From Corythucha ciliata (Eukaryota; Arthropoda; Insecta; Hemiptera; Tingidae), in assembly GCA_038030265.1 (NCBI GenBank), contig CM075940.1, forward strand, positions 18,113,225-18,177,224: a stretch of DNA of 64,000 nucleotides, in the 5' to 3' direction. Below are positions 12,201 through 24,475 of the stretch, piece by piece. The number at the start of each line of letters is the position of its first letter. Position 1 is the first letter of the stretch. The position numbers and the translations under genes are program-made. The notes beneath the pieces are model-generated. The model saw only the letters and a list, made by a program, of their open reading frames with translations. It had not been told where the DNA came from and ran no database searches.

Positions 12201-13885
12201 CTATATTTTTATTTTTTATTTAGTTGAATTTTTATTTATCGGAATTATACAGTTAAACTCATGGACATTTTATGCGTGTGACTTAAAACTTGAAGTTTCC
12301 GCCCTGGGTGGTACAGCCCATGGAGGTATGAAGAGAGAGGAGGGAGCGATAGATGTAAAATCAAATTAACGGGGTGAAGCCAACATACGCCACATTGGTA
12401 GTCCCGGAACGCATCAGGATTTGTGCTGAGGACTAATTTATCACGACTGCTCTTCTGTTATCTATATCTTGAATATTAAGGCCGAGGGACCACCAATATG
12501 GCGAAAATCGGCGTCACCCTTTTCAACTTATGGTCCCTCCTCTCTTTTCCTTCCTCCATGGTATAGCCCAGGTGATGTTCCGAAATTCAAAAGTTCCAAC
12601 TACTTCAATTTAAACGAAGGCACCACCCAGAACTTATAGAGCACCACCTGTAGGATAGATGTTCTGTGATAAAGCACAAAGAAGCTCTTGGTGTTACTTT
12701 GCTTCGTACTACGTGTGCCATGAATTGGTTTTTTAATAGCCTGGAATCGAGCCGTATATGAGGGACACACTCATACGCCGGGGCTCGTGCATCATTAGTT
12801 GATTATGATGCAGAATATTCTGTTTACGAGGCTAAAATGCACTTTTGTTGGCCTCATCAAGTAGTTGAATTTTGGAGCTGAATAGCTTGCGGTCAATTCA
12901 TTTTAATGCGAAATTTTGATTTTGTGAGAAAAAATAATATTTTTGGTTGGTTCTAACCAATGGGGGGGGGGGGGCAATTCGTTTTTTTTTGTGGTGGAAA
13001 AGCCAGATTTCGTTGTGGAATGGATGGATTAGGTGGGTTGTGATTGCCTTCCATCCGGATAATTTGAATGTATTTCCCCGATCACTACTTGCTTTTGTGA
13101 CTCTTGTATTACTGCTCTTGACTTATCTATGGAAGCTGGCAATCTAGCAAATTTAATGCAAACTTCGTTGTCCGTGATGAGAAGGGTGGTTCGTAGCTGG
13201 CCGCGTTCAACTAGCACAGCCGAAGTGAAGGATTTCATCAAGGGGGGGGGGGGGGGCTAAACTGAAATTCTTCGCCCCCATCTCTCACTATCCTCCGTGG
13301 TAGGAGGTTAAAAATCACTTAATCTGTTTTAAATTTAAAGGATTTGTCGAATTTTGTAGCAGTTTTTTCTCTTGGACAGGTGAGGGGAGTATATGTTGCC
13401 GTTGAAATATCTAAGACCACCAAGATCAAATGCCACTTTTTTTCTTGCATTATAGCGTTGGTGTACATATTTGTTCATATAGCGAGTTAAATTATGGAAA
13501 CGAAAACAATTAAAGTTGTATGTAGAAAAAAGTTAAAATTGGAGGCAACTATTGCAAAAAGAGGGGCGAAATAACCACGTTTCATTAATCAAGGACCAGT
13601 TCAAAGAGCTGAATCGATAGTTACCGGTCAAAATTCCCGGTTTTGTGACCAAACAATTAGTCCAAGGTGCTAAGATTGCTCGTGTAATACATATACGAAA
13701 CCGGTGGTGTATGCCGATTCCGGGCACTGTATTAATATTTTCTAGTATGAATATCACGCCACAAAATCTCCAGTGTTCCAATTTCCAGGGAAACGGCTCG
13801 GAATTCACCCCACTGCATTCACGTCTGCTGTATCCGCCTATGCCCCGATTATTTGTTGACACTTTTCGACAGTATACAACTTTTC
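12201..13885. other. Gene-free stretch
   Basis: No gene supported. G-runs of more than ten bases occur near 12962 and 13243. A 142-residue minus-strand frame (13533-13961) has no recognisable domain and runs into a hAT-like end. Confidence 0.5.
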
Positions 13886-13889
13886 TTGT

Positions 13890-13927
13890 TCTTCTTCTGG
13901 GCCCCTGAAGGTCTAGATCCGACGCTG
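13890..13927 (-). mobile_element. Orphan hAT-like terminal repeat
   Basis: Reading inward on the minus strand the end is CAGCGTCGGATCTAG, a hAT-like pattern. The matching second end was not found. Confidence 0.35.
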
Positions 13928-14149
13928 CACCGGAGCTCGGCAGATGAATTGAAAAATACACAAAATAAGATAACTTTGTTGAGTGTATAGCCTTCCCAAG
14001 CGGAAATTCTAGTCATGTAGAATTGCTCATGAATTGTGGCAAGCCCTCCCCCCTTTGTTCTCACGAATTTTCTTTTGAGATTGTTTGAAAACTCGGAAAT
14101 TTGACTTTGAAGACAAGGGGTATAGGCAAAGTTGGGGGAGGTTCAGCTC

Positions 14150-14199
14150 AATGGGGGGGGGGCTAAAGCCCCATTAGCCCCCTGCTGGATCCGCGCCTG
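14150..14199 (-). mobile_element. Orphan hAT-like terminal repeat with G-run
   Basis: Reading inward on the minus strand the end is CAGGCGCGGATCCAGCAG followed by a GGGGGC block. The adjacent 8-bp GTCGAGGT was not found beside a partner end. Confidence 0.4.
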
Positions 14200-16676
14200 G
14201 TCGAGGTGACTTCCCTGCTCTATTTTTTGACAAATAATTGATAGTTTTTTTAAAATTTAACGCGGGATTCGGATTGAAAAGCATTAAAACAGAAAAAGAG
14301 CCTAGCATTTCGAGTTGTGAAAAAAAAAAAAAAAGCTTACATTATGTAAGATAAGATTTTTCCGTCTTGATCAAATCTTTATTCGTCAGATGTAGTTAAA
14401 CACTATAATTACACAAATTGAAAGTAATATCAATTTCCTATAAGTACAGCGTGTGAAAAACTTTCCTAAGTCTAAAATGAAGGTCACTTCTTCTAAGCGT
14501 GAATAAATAAACGACGTTGACACTACGTTGGTCAACTAGAACTGAACTCGTTTTAGACGATCAAAACGTATTTACAAATTTTATTCTATCTTACTTACTA
14601 GAGCGTCAAGATGCGGTACAAAGTACATCAAATCTTACATACATCCGTGCCTGGACTCTCTCCCCCTCACTTGAAATGTGCGAATCGTCGTGGCAATATG
14701 AGGAACGCATTTTTTGTTTCAAAGTAACTAAGTAAGGTTTGATAGCATCGAGCGCCCCCTGCCACTTTTTTGTCCCGGCATAATGTATTGGATTTGGATG
14801 CTTTGTGAGGGGATGGAGCTTATTAAAAGCGGCCAATATATTTATTTATTTATTTAAAGTAAAAATATCTATATCTCGACCAATCTCAACGATAATCAAA
14901 TTTTTGGTGATTATGTGACCCTAATGGTGAACAAATCTGATCTTGGCGTCAAACGGAATCTCCGAAATGAACCAAAACTGGACATATATACTCTGAGATC
15001 GGATTTCTCATGAAATGGACTCCAATTGGGTCCCAAGGATCCCAGGAACCTGATTTTTTGGCTATAATAAAAGCCAGCAATTGACAATGGAGCCAAGAAG
15101 CCCAACTCCTTCAAATTGGGGTTTGAATGGTCTAAATCCGTGAAATTGGGCTTTTGGGGGAAACAAGCTTCAAAATTTTGCTTTTTCAAAGAGTAAAGTC
15201 CGCGAAATTGTTTTTACTTTATTTTTCATGTTCATTTACTTTTGCGATGTTCATTTAAATTTACATTTAAGCCGCGAAATCCTCCAAATTGTGGTTTGAT
15301 AACAGGCCAAATCCCTTTGTTTAAGGCTGTTGATATTGAAGCTTTGAAAATCACCCTGAGACAAGAGATGGAGCTGTACATCGCGGGTAAAAAATTAAAA
15401 TGGGAAATTTTCGTACGAAAACTAAACACCAGAATTCGTTTTCCTAACTTTTTACTTGAAGCCCTGATATTTGAACATTTTCGCATCTAGGTATCTTTTT
15501 GAGTCAGAACTGTCAGAAGTGCCCTTGACCCCGCGAGTTTATTGCAAGTGAAGAGTGATCTAATAATGATAATGCCTCAGACAGTGTCTGGTGGTGTTCT
15601 ATATGAAATCAGAAATGTACCAATTTCTCTTCAAGTTGTAGTGTATACCAAATATGAGTGCAATAAATAAGATGACATTATTATTGTGTCAGTCATTTTC
15701 CCGAGATATAGATTTTAGGCGAAAGCATAACGCCTGGAAAACAAGCGCAAGAAAACGATCAAGTTGCCGTCAGAAAGAATTATTTTTCTGTGAAATGAAA
15801 TCCCATTATATTATATGACTGAGTACACGTCGGAAAATTAGACTGTCATACCAAACCTGATAATTTTTACGGTAGATAATAATTATTATTTATTCGACAA
15901 TTGTACTGTTTCTACCGATAAATTCGAAATTTGGGCAGTGTACGTCGAATTAGCTAACACTGTTAGTGCTTTGGATAATGACTGTAAAAATGACCATTGA
16001 TCAAAACTATCCCTTGAAACTACGATTCATTATTTCTCGACTGTGAATGGAAAACTTGCATGAATGCCCAATTTGGGGGAAAAGTATACCGGTGAATTGG
16101 CACATGCGGACAAGGATATTAACAGTAGTTCCTGACCGATTGGTGCTTCTGATGATTTTAAAATAAATTTCAAAGTTCTTCAGGAAGGGATGGATGGTAC
16201 GAGGAAAAAATGACGTCAATGTGCAGTTTTGTTTTGTTTACAAATAACAAGAAAAAATTAAACCCCAGAAAACGCGTACTCCCCCCTCTTCCCAACCCCA
16301 TCCATTTCATTAACTGCCGTTTGACGCAATCAAACCCCCACTCAACATTTTTAAAAATTCTCCTAAAAAAACCCTTGAATGATTTCAATGTTTAATGTGG
16401 GCAATTGTCTTGTTGAAGAGCCCTCTTCAAGAAACAACAGTGATTGAAAAATGTGCAAGTTCCCCATTGGTGATTTATCGGCAGAAGAATATGTTTGAAA
16501 AATTATGCGCAGAAAACTACGACTTGATTGATGTGAGACCTATGCAGGGTGTACTTGGTCCATGTGGCACAAATGAAGGAGGTGATTCTAGGCCATATTT
16601 GCGGCACAAAATGACCATATGTACCATGGTCCGAATATCAACCGTTTCCGAGAAAAACGCACTTTTCCGCTTTTTC
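14200..16676. other. Gene-free stretch
   Basis: No supportable gene. Around 15118-15215 there are a few diverged class-1-like minisatellite motifs (GTGAAATTGGGCTTTT). From about 16545 the sequence starts CAGGGTGTACTTGGTCC, possibly the outer end of the foldback that follows. Confidence 0.45.
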
Positions 16677-17462
16677 AACGCATCGCTGGTTTTTCTCAAA
16701 CAAACTGCAATAACTCTCACGATTTTCGTCGCACGCCACTGAAAAGGGCTTAAAATTGTCTTTTTATAATGTCTACATGGTTTTGGAATCAGCTTAAGTT
16801 GAAGGCCCTTAATGCTGGGCTGAACTCCCAAGTTGTCCTATTTTACCATCAAACACGTGTTTTCTAACAGCTTTAATTTCACACACAGCACATCGAGCAT
16901 TCGTTATGAAACACGAATGATACAGAAAAAATAAAATTAATAAATTGAAATACCTATTGTGTTTTGCGTGATGCCTATGAGGGGGGAGGGGTGTATGAAT
17001 GAAGAATTCATTCACTGCATTCGTATTATTATAATTTTCTGAGACCAATTTAACGATTTGGATTCAATCATCTACCAATAAGTCGATAGTTCTCTTTTAT
17101 TTCCAGTGGCTACAACAACCTTATTTTCACGATTTCACTTGACAGTTTCAAACCTTTGTTCACATATCTCGGCTGTTACAGTGGCAATGTCCATTTCATC
17201 GTAGGTCATTGAAAAGCTTACTATTCGAAGAAGTTTTTTCCGCAGAGCGACTCATCTTGATAATGCTGTGTGCGAAATTAAAGCTGTTAGAAAACCCTTG
17301 TTTGATGGAAAAAGAACACAACTTGGAAATTCAGCCCAGTATAAATAAAAAGACAATTTTGTGCCATTTCAGTGGGGTGCTTCATTATTACGTGCGACGA
17401 AAATTAGCGGTTTGTTATAGCAGTTATAGCAGTTTGTTTGATGAAAACCAGCGATGCGTTAA
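16677..17462. mobile_element. Foldback/MITE-like inverted repeat
   Basis: The left arm 16677-16895 and right arm 17262-17462 are inverse copies with many small indels; for example TTTTCTAACAGCTTTAATTT at left matches AAATTAAAGCTGTTAGAAAA at right. The centre is about 365 bp. The open frames at 16395-16742 and 17209-17667 cross the arms and are not credible genes. Old, non-autonomous; ends poorly preserved. Confidence 0.65.
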
Positions 17463-19744
17463 TTGTGAAAGGAACTCGCAATGGATATCATTCCACTTTT
17501 CTCTTGGAGTGGTCAAGGTGTGTACTCAAAAGAAATGTGACCTCAGAAAACAATCAAACTTCGCGCACAACAAACACAGCAGCTGGTATGGGCGCACTAT
17601 CCATTGGCTGTGGTTTTTCCCAGCTCAAAGAATTACACAGCGTTATGGAGGTACCAACCATGTCTAGCGACACTAAGGCACTATAAAACACGAGTACTGC
17701 AACACGCAAGTCGGCGCCATACATGGTCCCTCATATGATTATAATTATCACCTGATCTCATTGACAAGTAGGATTTTTTTATTTATTTCGACCGCGTTCC
17801 GCGTTTGATTGCTGTTACGATGACAAGTTTTTCATTCATGATATTGTGTTTACCCTAACGACTTAAGGACCGAACTGGAAATTTTCTGACTTTTTATGCT
17901 CAATCGGTTATATCTCTGGAACTAAGTACTTTTCGATGATTGCACTCCTATGCATTTTTGAAATAGACTAAGTTTGCGACTATTTAAGCCCAATTGTATC
18001 TCCGTACGACTAATAGTTCCTAAGATATGACCCGTCAAAAATTGACCATTTTCATTGGCTGGAGCCTGAAGCTGGAAAAACAACTGATAAACGCTTGGTG
18101 CAATCTCTTTCAGAAACACATCCTTCCATTTCCTAAAAAAATCCTGAAGATTCCACGTTGGCACTGCACGATCTTAAATTTGGATTTGAGGACCCTATAG
18201 TTCGATTTAGGGAAATATCTCTGAGACCATCGGTGTAAACTAATCGTTCTTTTGTTCTTTTAGGCTTAGTTTAATGACCACCAAAAAAGCCACAAGTTCC
18301 CATTCGCGTTTTTCTTCGATCGCATGGAATAGAGGAAGCCACGTGAACAACTATGCCAAAATTAATAGGTATGCCTAACTTTTTCGATGACGAACCGGTT
18401 TTATCGAAATCAAGGATACATATTGAAAAATGGCAGAGGGGGATTTTAAACGCACCCATTTGAAGAACGTTTAGCCAAACTGGGCACCTTGCGTTATGAA
18501 CTTATCTCACAAAATTTTCTATGGATTATTGAGCGAAAATATAAAGAACAATATTTCACGCAACTTCTAATGAGAAGGCTTATGAGAATTTCTTCCGTTG
18601 GACGCGAGCGTTTCATAATAAGAAAAAGTGTGCTCTTTTAGGGTTTTTCATCAAAATTACCCTAAAATTGTGACGAATGTGCCTGCTGAAGTAGAGGAGA
18701 CGTACCTTATTGCTCCCTATATGGAGGTGGCTATGTGAATTTAAGGTACCTATGAGAATTGGGTAAATCGGCCTTCAAAGAGAGCAGCAACATGACCTCT
18801 TTTCCCCCTAGAAGCTGCTGCCCATCAACACCTGTTACGCACCTTGCAGGTCCCAAGTGCTATACTTCCTGAGTGCTACTATGTCGTTTATTTTCACTAT
18901 TGCTACTGCCTTCTTTGGTTAAGAATCTACTCTACATCACTAGCATGGTGTTAATTGGCAGTAGTTAGAGTTTTTAGATAAAATTCGGATTCAGCACACC
19001 AGTTAACACGGGTAGAAACGGACAAAAATACAGGTATACAATCTCGCTTGTAAATGAAATGGAAAACTAATGTGAACTACATCAATTTCGACTTTGGATG
19101 CATAACACACTAAAAAAAAGCTTAAAATCGGAGGTTTTTGCAGTTTTTCCGATTTATAGGCTGTAGCGTCTCTTGTTAGGGTTTGGGGGTTTGAAATTCC
19201 GATTAAGGACTTCTAAAAACATAATAAATGAACGGAAACCATGTTTTAAAACCTATTACAAGCGATGGCGTGATGAAAAACCCCCCAAAACACGATATTT
19301 AAAGATCCACTCAAATTTCGGCGTGTTGCCGGGGTTGTAACGTTGGGCAAAGTTAAAAGTCAGACTCAGCACACCTGAAAACATTAAAATCAGTCATCAA
19401 ACTTAGTCCAGGAGTTTTTTCCTGTAACTACCCCTTCTGGTAACCTGCTTCCTTGACTAGTACTTGCTTTATAAAAACACCACTCGACATCCCAGAGTTT
19501 AATATTTGGAAGCAGAAACGGCGCTCTGTGATTCTGCCTGATGTGAAAATCCCAGAAGTCAGAAAAGCGTCAGGTTTGAGGGTATGATATTGTTTGACGA
19601 CTTTATGACAAGGTGAGGCTAGAAAATTGGGATTGCAGGGAACGGGGTAGCCTTACTTTTATGAGAGAATCGACAAATAAGCTTCTCAACCACCGCTTGT
19701 CCTCAGCTAATCGTCGTGATATTCTCTTTATCTTTCTTTAAAAA
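17463..19744. other. Gene-free stretch
   Basis: No gene, RNA or repeat recognised beyond short frames. Confidence 0.5.
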
Positions 19745-19818
19745 TAAACTTTCCTGAAATCCTGGGGGGGGGTAGTTCCCCCCCATTACCCCCCCCCCCC
19801 CCAGAGGATCCGCCCCTG
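19745..19818 (-). mobile_element. Orphan hAT-like end with long G/C-runs
   Basis: Inward on the minus strand it reads CAGGGGCGGATCCTCTGG followed by long G-runs. The 8 bp outside it (CGACGAGT) do not recur next to another end in the window. Confidence 0.4.
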
Positions 19819-21164
19819 CGACGAGTTCTTCGAGCGCTAAAAATCAATGGGTTCGTGCGGGGTTTAATCAGTATTAAACTTATTTTATTCTCATTCTGGG
19901 ACTTCTGTTTCTTAGGCAAAAAATGAAACAACTCCCGAAGACGGTAGACTGTTTCGCCGGCCTAGCCCGGAAACGATCCTCACGTATTTTTTCAGCACAC
20001 AAAACTCAAAAGACATGAATGGAAAAAAACAACATCAACAAAAAAAAAACCATATTTTCTGTAATCTTGAGGGAGTTGTTGGACAAGTAGGGTGTAGCTA
20101 TGATAGTGAGGTTAGAGGGGGGCTGGTAGCATCTCGAGTCCAACGAATAGGTAATTGAATAGAATCCACCTTTTCAAACTAGCCGCAGCACAGCGCCACG
20201 AGGTGGAATCCTCATTTCAACGACAAGAAAATTGCTATTAATAAGGAATAAGTTCTTAAAACAATATGAAAGTGTTGATGAATACGCTTTAAAAATTTTG
20301 ACTGTATTCTCAACATATTTCCTCAAATATTTACGGTGAGAATAAACATTTTTATCGAGGCTACGATTTTTAAAAAATGAAAAATAAAAAAAAATTGAAA
20401 TTTGAAAAAAGTGAATCCATAGCGACAATTTCGCAACCCCAAAGATTCACGAAAAAAAAAAAAAGTATATTGAATTTTTGACCAAGATAACGTGTACCGA
20501 AGCTTTCGTTGCGGGGGGACCCCCCCCTCAGAATTTTTTCCCCCAAAAAGTGAATATATTCACAATGGACAATTTAATTGGTTAGAAATAGCTATGTGCC
20601 AGTTTTCATGAAATATCTCGGTTTCATCACAAAGAAATCGTGTACCGAAGCTGCGGAAGCACCGTCAACAGCCTTAAGGTATATTTACGTTTGACGTGCC
20701 AAACTCCGAAGTTTGGCATTTTGAAATAGCTGAGCCCGCGATTTCAAGTCTTCAAGTCTTACTAATTGAGGTTTGAATGGTTCGAACCCGTGAAATTTGG
20801 ACTTTGGGCGAGACAAGAAACTTTGGCTTTTTAAAAGAGCCAAGCTCATGAAATTGGTTTTTTTAAGAGCCAGCGGCGTCCATCCCCCCCCCCTGATGAC
20901 TGGACGCGAAATCCCCCCCCCCTCCATTATTAAAGGGATGTAGAACAAAAAGTACAGTGAACAATAACAATGATAGATGTTTCCTTTTTTCGCCAGTGCT
21001 ACACTACTGCAGAAAATGATTGACGGAAAAAGAGACTTATTTCTGCTTGCGCAGGCAAAACAAGGAAATTTCATTGACTAGTTTTTAAAAATTGAATGAA
21101 ATCTGATGATTTTCTACACCACTGTAGCACTAGCGAAGCAAAGGAAATGGCTTTGAGGCTAAAA
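19819..21164. other. Gene-free stretch with diverged class-1 repeats
   Basis: No gene recognised. From about 20715 to 20875 there are several degenerate class-1-like motifs (CGTGAAATTTGG, GGCTTTTTAAAAGAGCC). C-runs of 9-11 follow. Confidence 0.45.
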
Positions 21165-21590
21165 TAGAGAAATTATTACGCTAACCCCAAATTTCTGAGC
21201 CTAAAATAGGCACTAAAATTGAGAAGGCGCGCTAATGTGCTAATCTTGGGGCAAGGACGCGGCAAAAAGTTTTTTATAACAAAACGTTAATACTTATTTG
21301 CGGCTAAAATAGCGTAAAAGCGCTAATTCATAGCGAAAAGCGAGAAAAAATCACTAATTAACTGCTAAAAATTGAGAAAGATGCTAATTCCGAGCCATAA
21401 TTTAGAAAAAGAGCTAATACACGGCTATAAATTTGTAAAAATCTGAGCGATCAACGCTCAGCATGCAGACTCATCTAACATTGAGAAAACGCCAACACTT
21501 GGTTTCTCGTGGCAACTTTCGTGAGTAAAATTGAGAAAAAGCGCTAATTCGCGGCTGAAGTTTGCAAAAAGCGCTCATTCACTGCAAAAG
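21165..21590 (+). repeat. Degenerate ~30-bp minisatellite, class 2
   Basis: Irregular repeats of GCTAATTCGCGGCTAAAATT followed by GAGAAAAAGC. Class 2 recurs at 34615-35850 (opposite strand), 36345-36995 and 43820-47820 (interrupted). Confidence 0.75.
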
Positions 21591-21810
21591 TGGGGGGGGG
21601 GGGGCACCAACAGTGTCGAGGTGTCTGGTCATCGATAGATTCGCCGATGACTAGATTTTTTTTCGGAAATGAAGGAATATTTTGTTGGAAATATTTTTCT
21701 TAGAAAAGTCCCTTCTTGGAGAAAAAAAAAATGATTTAAACAACGATACTTTCACTCAACTGAGTTTATTAGAGAGTTAGGAGGTATGTTTTTCATCAAA
21801 TGGGAGAATA

Positions 21811-22548
21811 CTAGAGCGATCTATTGGATCTTAATAGCGTAACAGATGCGCTAACTTTGCGGAATCCAATCTCCCTCCCTCCCATTCCCGTCCACTCCAT
21901 CATGTCTTCGTCAAGCTCAGTTTCCTTCTCTTTCTCGCGCGTTAGAAAAACAGCTCTACTCATCGCTTCTTCGGTCGAATCCGGTTCCTCTCGGCTCATT
22001 GTGCGAACGGTCGTAGTCGGCAACGGCTCCTTTTCACGAACGTTGCCTTGTGCCGCCGCCAGCTTGCCAAAACAGTTTGCTATTCCCTCAAGCTCATCGC
22101 TTAACTTTTCGTTAATAGTTAAGAAGCGAACCACTAGGTAATTTTCACTCGCTGGCGCATGGAAGTTGTCAATGGATCTGATAATGCCCTTACTCGCAAG
22201 AATCACAACGCTAGGGCAAGCTAGCTGCTCGGCGTAATTCAACGCCTCCGATACCGTAAACAGTTCCGAGGTGCATAAAGAGCAATTGGGGTCTAAACTG
22301 AACAAACTCCGAAATCCGTGTGCCAGGTCGTAGAACCCAGCCCCTATAGTGTTGGGATATTGGGAGGCAAAGACCTGTATGGGTATAGCCCCCGGGGCGA
22401 GTTTATTTAATCGTTCCACTGGGGAAAACCTGTCATTATTGATTCTGTTACAGTTCACTCCAGACTGGGCGGTTAACACGACGGTTTTGACGTTATAATC
22501 AAGGATGAAATTTTGACAGAAATACTTTAATTTTGGAGTACAATGCAT
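21811..22548 (-). pseudogene. LINE RNase H domain remnant
   Basis: A 245-residue open frame. Its middle carries GAGFYDLAHGF, SELFTVSEALNYAEQL and VVILASKGIIRSI, which follow the order of RNase H motifs (a D-G-S region before GAG, the central ELxAxxEAL helix, and a D-S-x-G/A region). Aspartates expected before GAG (QVFASQYP here) and in the ILxDSK motif are missing, so it is probably inactive. The tail (last ~90 residues) is charged and without similarity. It is the 3' end of the element at 21811-24475. Confidence 0.65.
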
Positions 22549-22589
22549 CTTAGGATACCATTTTGAGTAGTCCTAGAAACTTTGGGACA

Positions 22590-23235
22590 CTAGGGAGTAC
22601 TTTTCTTCCTTTGATATGGGGATGTAAGATCTAGAACGGTCATGGAGTACACTCTTGATATTACTCCAGGGTGATGAGCTACTAGTTTTATAGTGAATCT
22701 GTCCGACAGGACTTTTCTCCTTATGGACAGTGGAAAAATCCCAGCTTCCGCTAGGAGGCAATCGACAGGGGTAGAACTTACGAGGCCGAGGATCATTCTT
22801 ATACATTTGTTTTGTACTGTTTCTAATGTTTTCAACTTTGACGGGGCGGCGTTGCCGTAGAACACGCAGCCGTAATCAAGTATGGAGAGGCCACACGCTC
22901 TGTCGTAAAACAACAAAGCAACATTGGTATCCGCACCCCAATGGTTGTTCGTCGTCATTCTTAGAATATTGATATATTTTTCTGTACGATCCTTGACATA
23001 ATTGATGTGGGAATTCCAACGTAGACTTTTTTCGATTTTGAGCCCGAGAAACTGGACAGCTTTTTCGACCTTAAATGTCAACCCTCCAAGAGTCACACTC
23101 GTACCAAGATACGAAGACACTCGTTCACCATAATCTCAGGGCACGTATAGTCCCGTCAAGGCTATCCACACATCGTTGATCATTCTTACAGGACGAGTAA
23201 AGGCACACATCATCATCGTACTGAAGGATTCGCAC
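22590..23235 (-). pseudogene. LINE reverse transcriptase, C-terminal part
   Basis: Directly beside the LTR the minus strand reads ILQYDDDVCLYS, corresponding to the catalytic (F/Y)xDD box of RT. A later frame (22590-23120) contains FLGLKIEKSLRWNSHI and a thumb-like segment with FYDRACGLSILDYGC and KLKTLETVQNKCIRMILG, typical of the end of the RT domain in Jockey/I-type LINEs. A stop separates the YDDD segment from this frame. Together with 23998-24475 it forms one interrupted RT. Confidence 0.8.
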
Positions 23236-23997
23236 TGTAACGCCCTAAAAAGGGCGTTATGTTAGGCGATAGAGAAAAGGAGCTCGGTCCGGGGAATTAT
23301 TCACCGCTCGGTGAATGAACCCGGCGAGCTCAGGGACGAGCGGGAGAGAATAGCCCGAAGCGTCAACATATCCTTGGGGAAACTGCTTGTTATCCACAAC
23401 ACCTACGGTTTTTAGAAACATGTCCTCGGGGTTTTAGTATAAAAACCCAGGGGGGGACGGAGTCGAGTTCACAGCCAGAATCGGGGGTCCACAGAATCAG
23501 GGACGCGCATCCGTGCGGAGAGGGGTGGCGAAGCCTCGCGACCAGCCCCGCGCCAGCTCGTGTACACGCTACCGCAAGCCGTCGGGCCTGGGGAAAGGTG
23601 AGCCGGACTGTAAATAATAAATGTACATCACCTTTACCTCTCAGTACATCTTTGCTACTCTTTGTCAACTCTCTGAACCCAGACCCATACGGCGGTACAT
23701 TGATTACATTGGTGAATTAAAGGGAAAAGGGTCTTGGAGTGCCAGTCGAGAGCGTACGTCGAATCTTTGGGGGGGGGGGACCGTGCCTCTGCGAACTGCC
23801 CGCGTGCTCCGCTCGTCTACGTTACCGCAAACCCACCAGGTCCCGACGAAGGTGAGTCTAGGCTAAAGTTGTAGATACTCGTTAATATACGTGATAAGCT
23901 TGACCGTTGTCGTGCCGCTACGGCCGCCTTCTTGAATCTTTACCTCTGAACACACTTCCCGGAGGCTCCCTAAACCGAGGCCTGGTCGGGCTTTACA
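23236..23997 (+). mobile_element. Solo LTR (or LTR-bounded remnant) with 4-bp duplication
   Basis: The segment begins TGTAACGCCC, ends GGGCTTTACA, and is flanked by GCAC at 23232-23235 and 23998-24001. It contains TATAAAA near 23437 on the + strand, consistent with an LTR promoter. Near its start is the palindrome CGCCCTAAAAAGGGCG. It interrupts the LINE RT frame at exactly the duplicated 4 bp, so the boundaries are well supported. Its second half partly repeats its first half (CTACCGCAA/GTTACCGCAA blocks followed by AAGGTGAG), so it could be a collapsed small element rather than a simple solo LTR. Segment 23615-23745 resembles 58340-58480. Confidence 0.75.
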
Positions 23998-24475
23998 GCA
24001 CGTTAGGTGAAAGAATAGTTTCAATGCCTACGACATAAATAGCATACAGTAAGGGGCTCAGTATACCACCCTGAGGAAGTCCTTGCCTGGCACATCTAGG
24101 CTTAATGTACTGATTCAGTACTCTAAGGAAAATATGTCTATCGGAGATGAGCGAGATGCATTTATCCGTAAAGAAAGCTGGAAGTCCTAATTTTAACATT
24201 TTCTCCCATAATACCGAAATAACGACATTATCGTACGCTCCTTGGATGTCCAAAAAGAGACCCAGAGTAGAATTCCCGTTGGTAAACCCTATTTCAATAT
24301 CTGAGATCAGGCATGATAGACTGTGATACGTGGATTTCCCTTTTCTGAATCCGAACTGTGTGATTCGTAATTTCTCATACCTTTCTAGCCATCATTCTAA
24401 GCGATTTTTAATCATTCGTTCAAATGTCTTCAGAACACAGGACGATAGCGCGACAGGTCTGCAGGAATCGCTAAT
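23998..24475 (-). pseudogene. LINE reverse transcriptase, N-terminal part
   Basis: The minus-strand translation shows LKTFERMIKNRLE, QFGFRKGKSTYHSL, the palm aspartate motif LDIQGAYDNV and RQGLPQGGILSPLLYAIYV. These are the ordered motifs of a non-LTR reverse transcriptase. It continues into YDDD on the other side of the LTR at 23236-23997. Similarity stops at about 24475, where unrelated sequence begins (truncation). Confidence 0.85.

Larger units (their letters stand above)
21811..24475 (-). mobile_element. Decayed non-LTR retrotransposon (RT + RNase H)
   Basis: A minus-strand LINE body: RT fingers/palm at 23998-24475, the remaining RT at 22590-23235, and an RNase H domain at 21811-22548. 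An RNase H domain after the RT is typical of the I superfamily of LINEs; the clade is not certain. ORF1 and endonuclease are not seen, so it is 5'-truncated. An LTR at 23236-23997 splits it. Several frame breaks show it is dead. Confidence 0.8.

Noticed and set aside
13533..13961. 142-residue minus-strand frame as a gene
   Set aside because: No domain, no splice context, overlaps a hAT-like terminus and an equally long frame on the other strand.
17209..17667. 152-residue frame as a gene
   Set aside because: It runs along one arm of an inverted repeat and has no recognisable motif.
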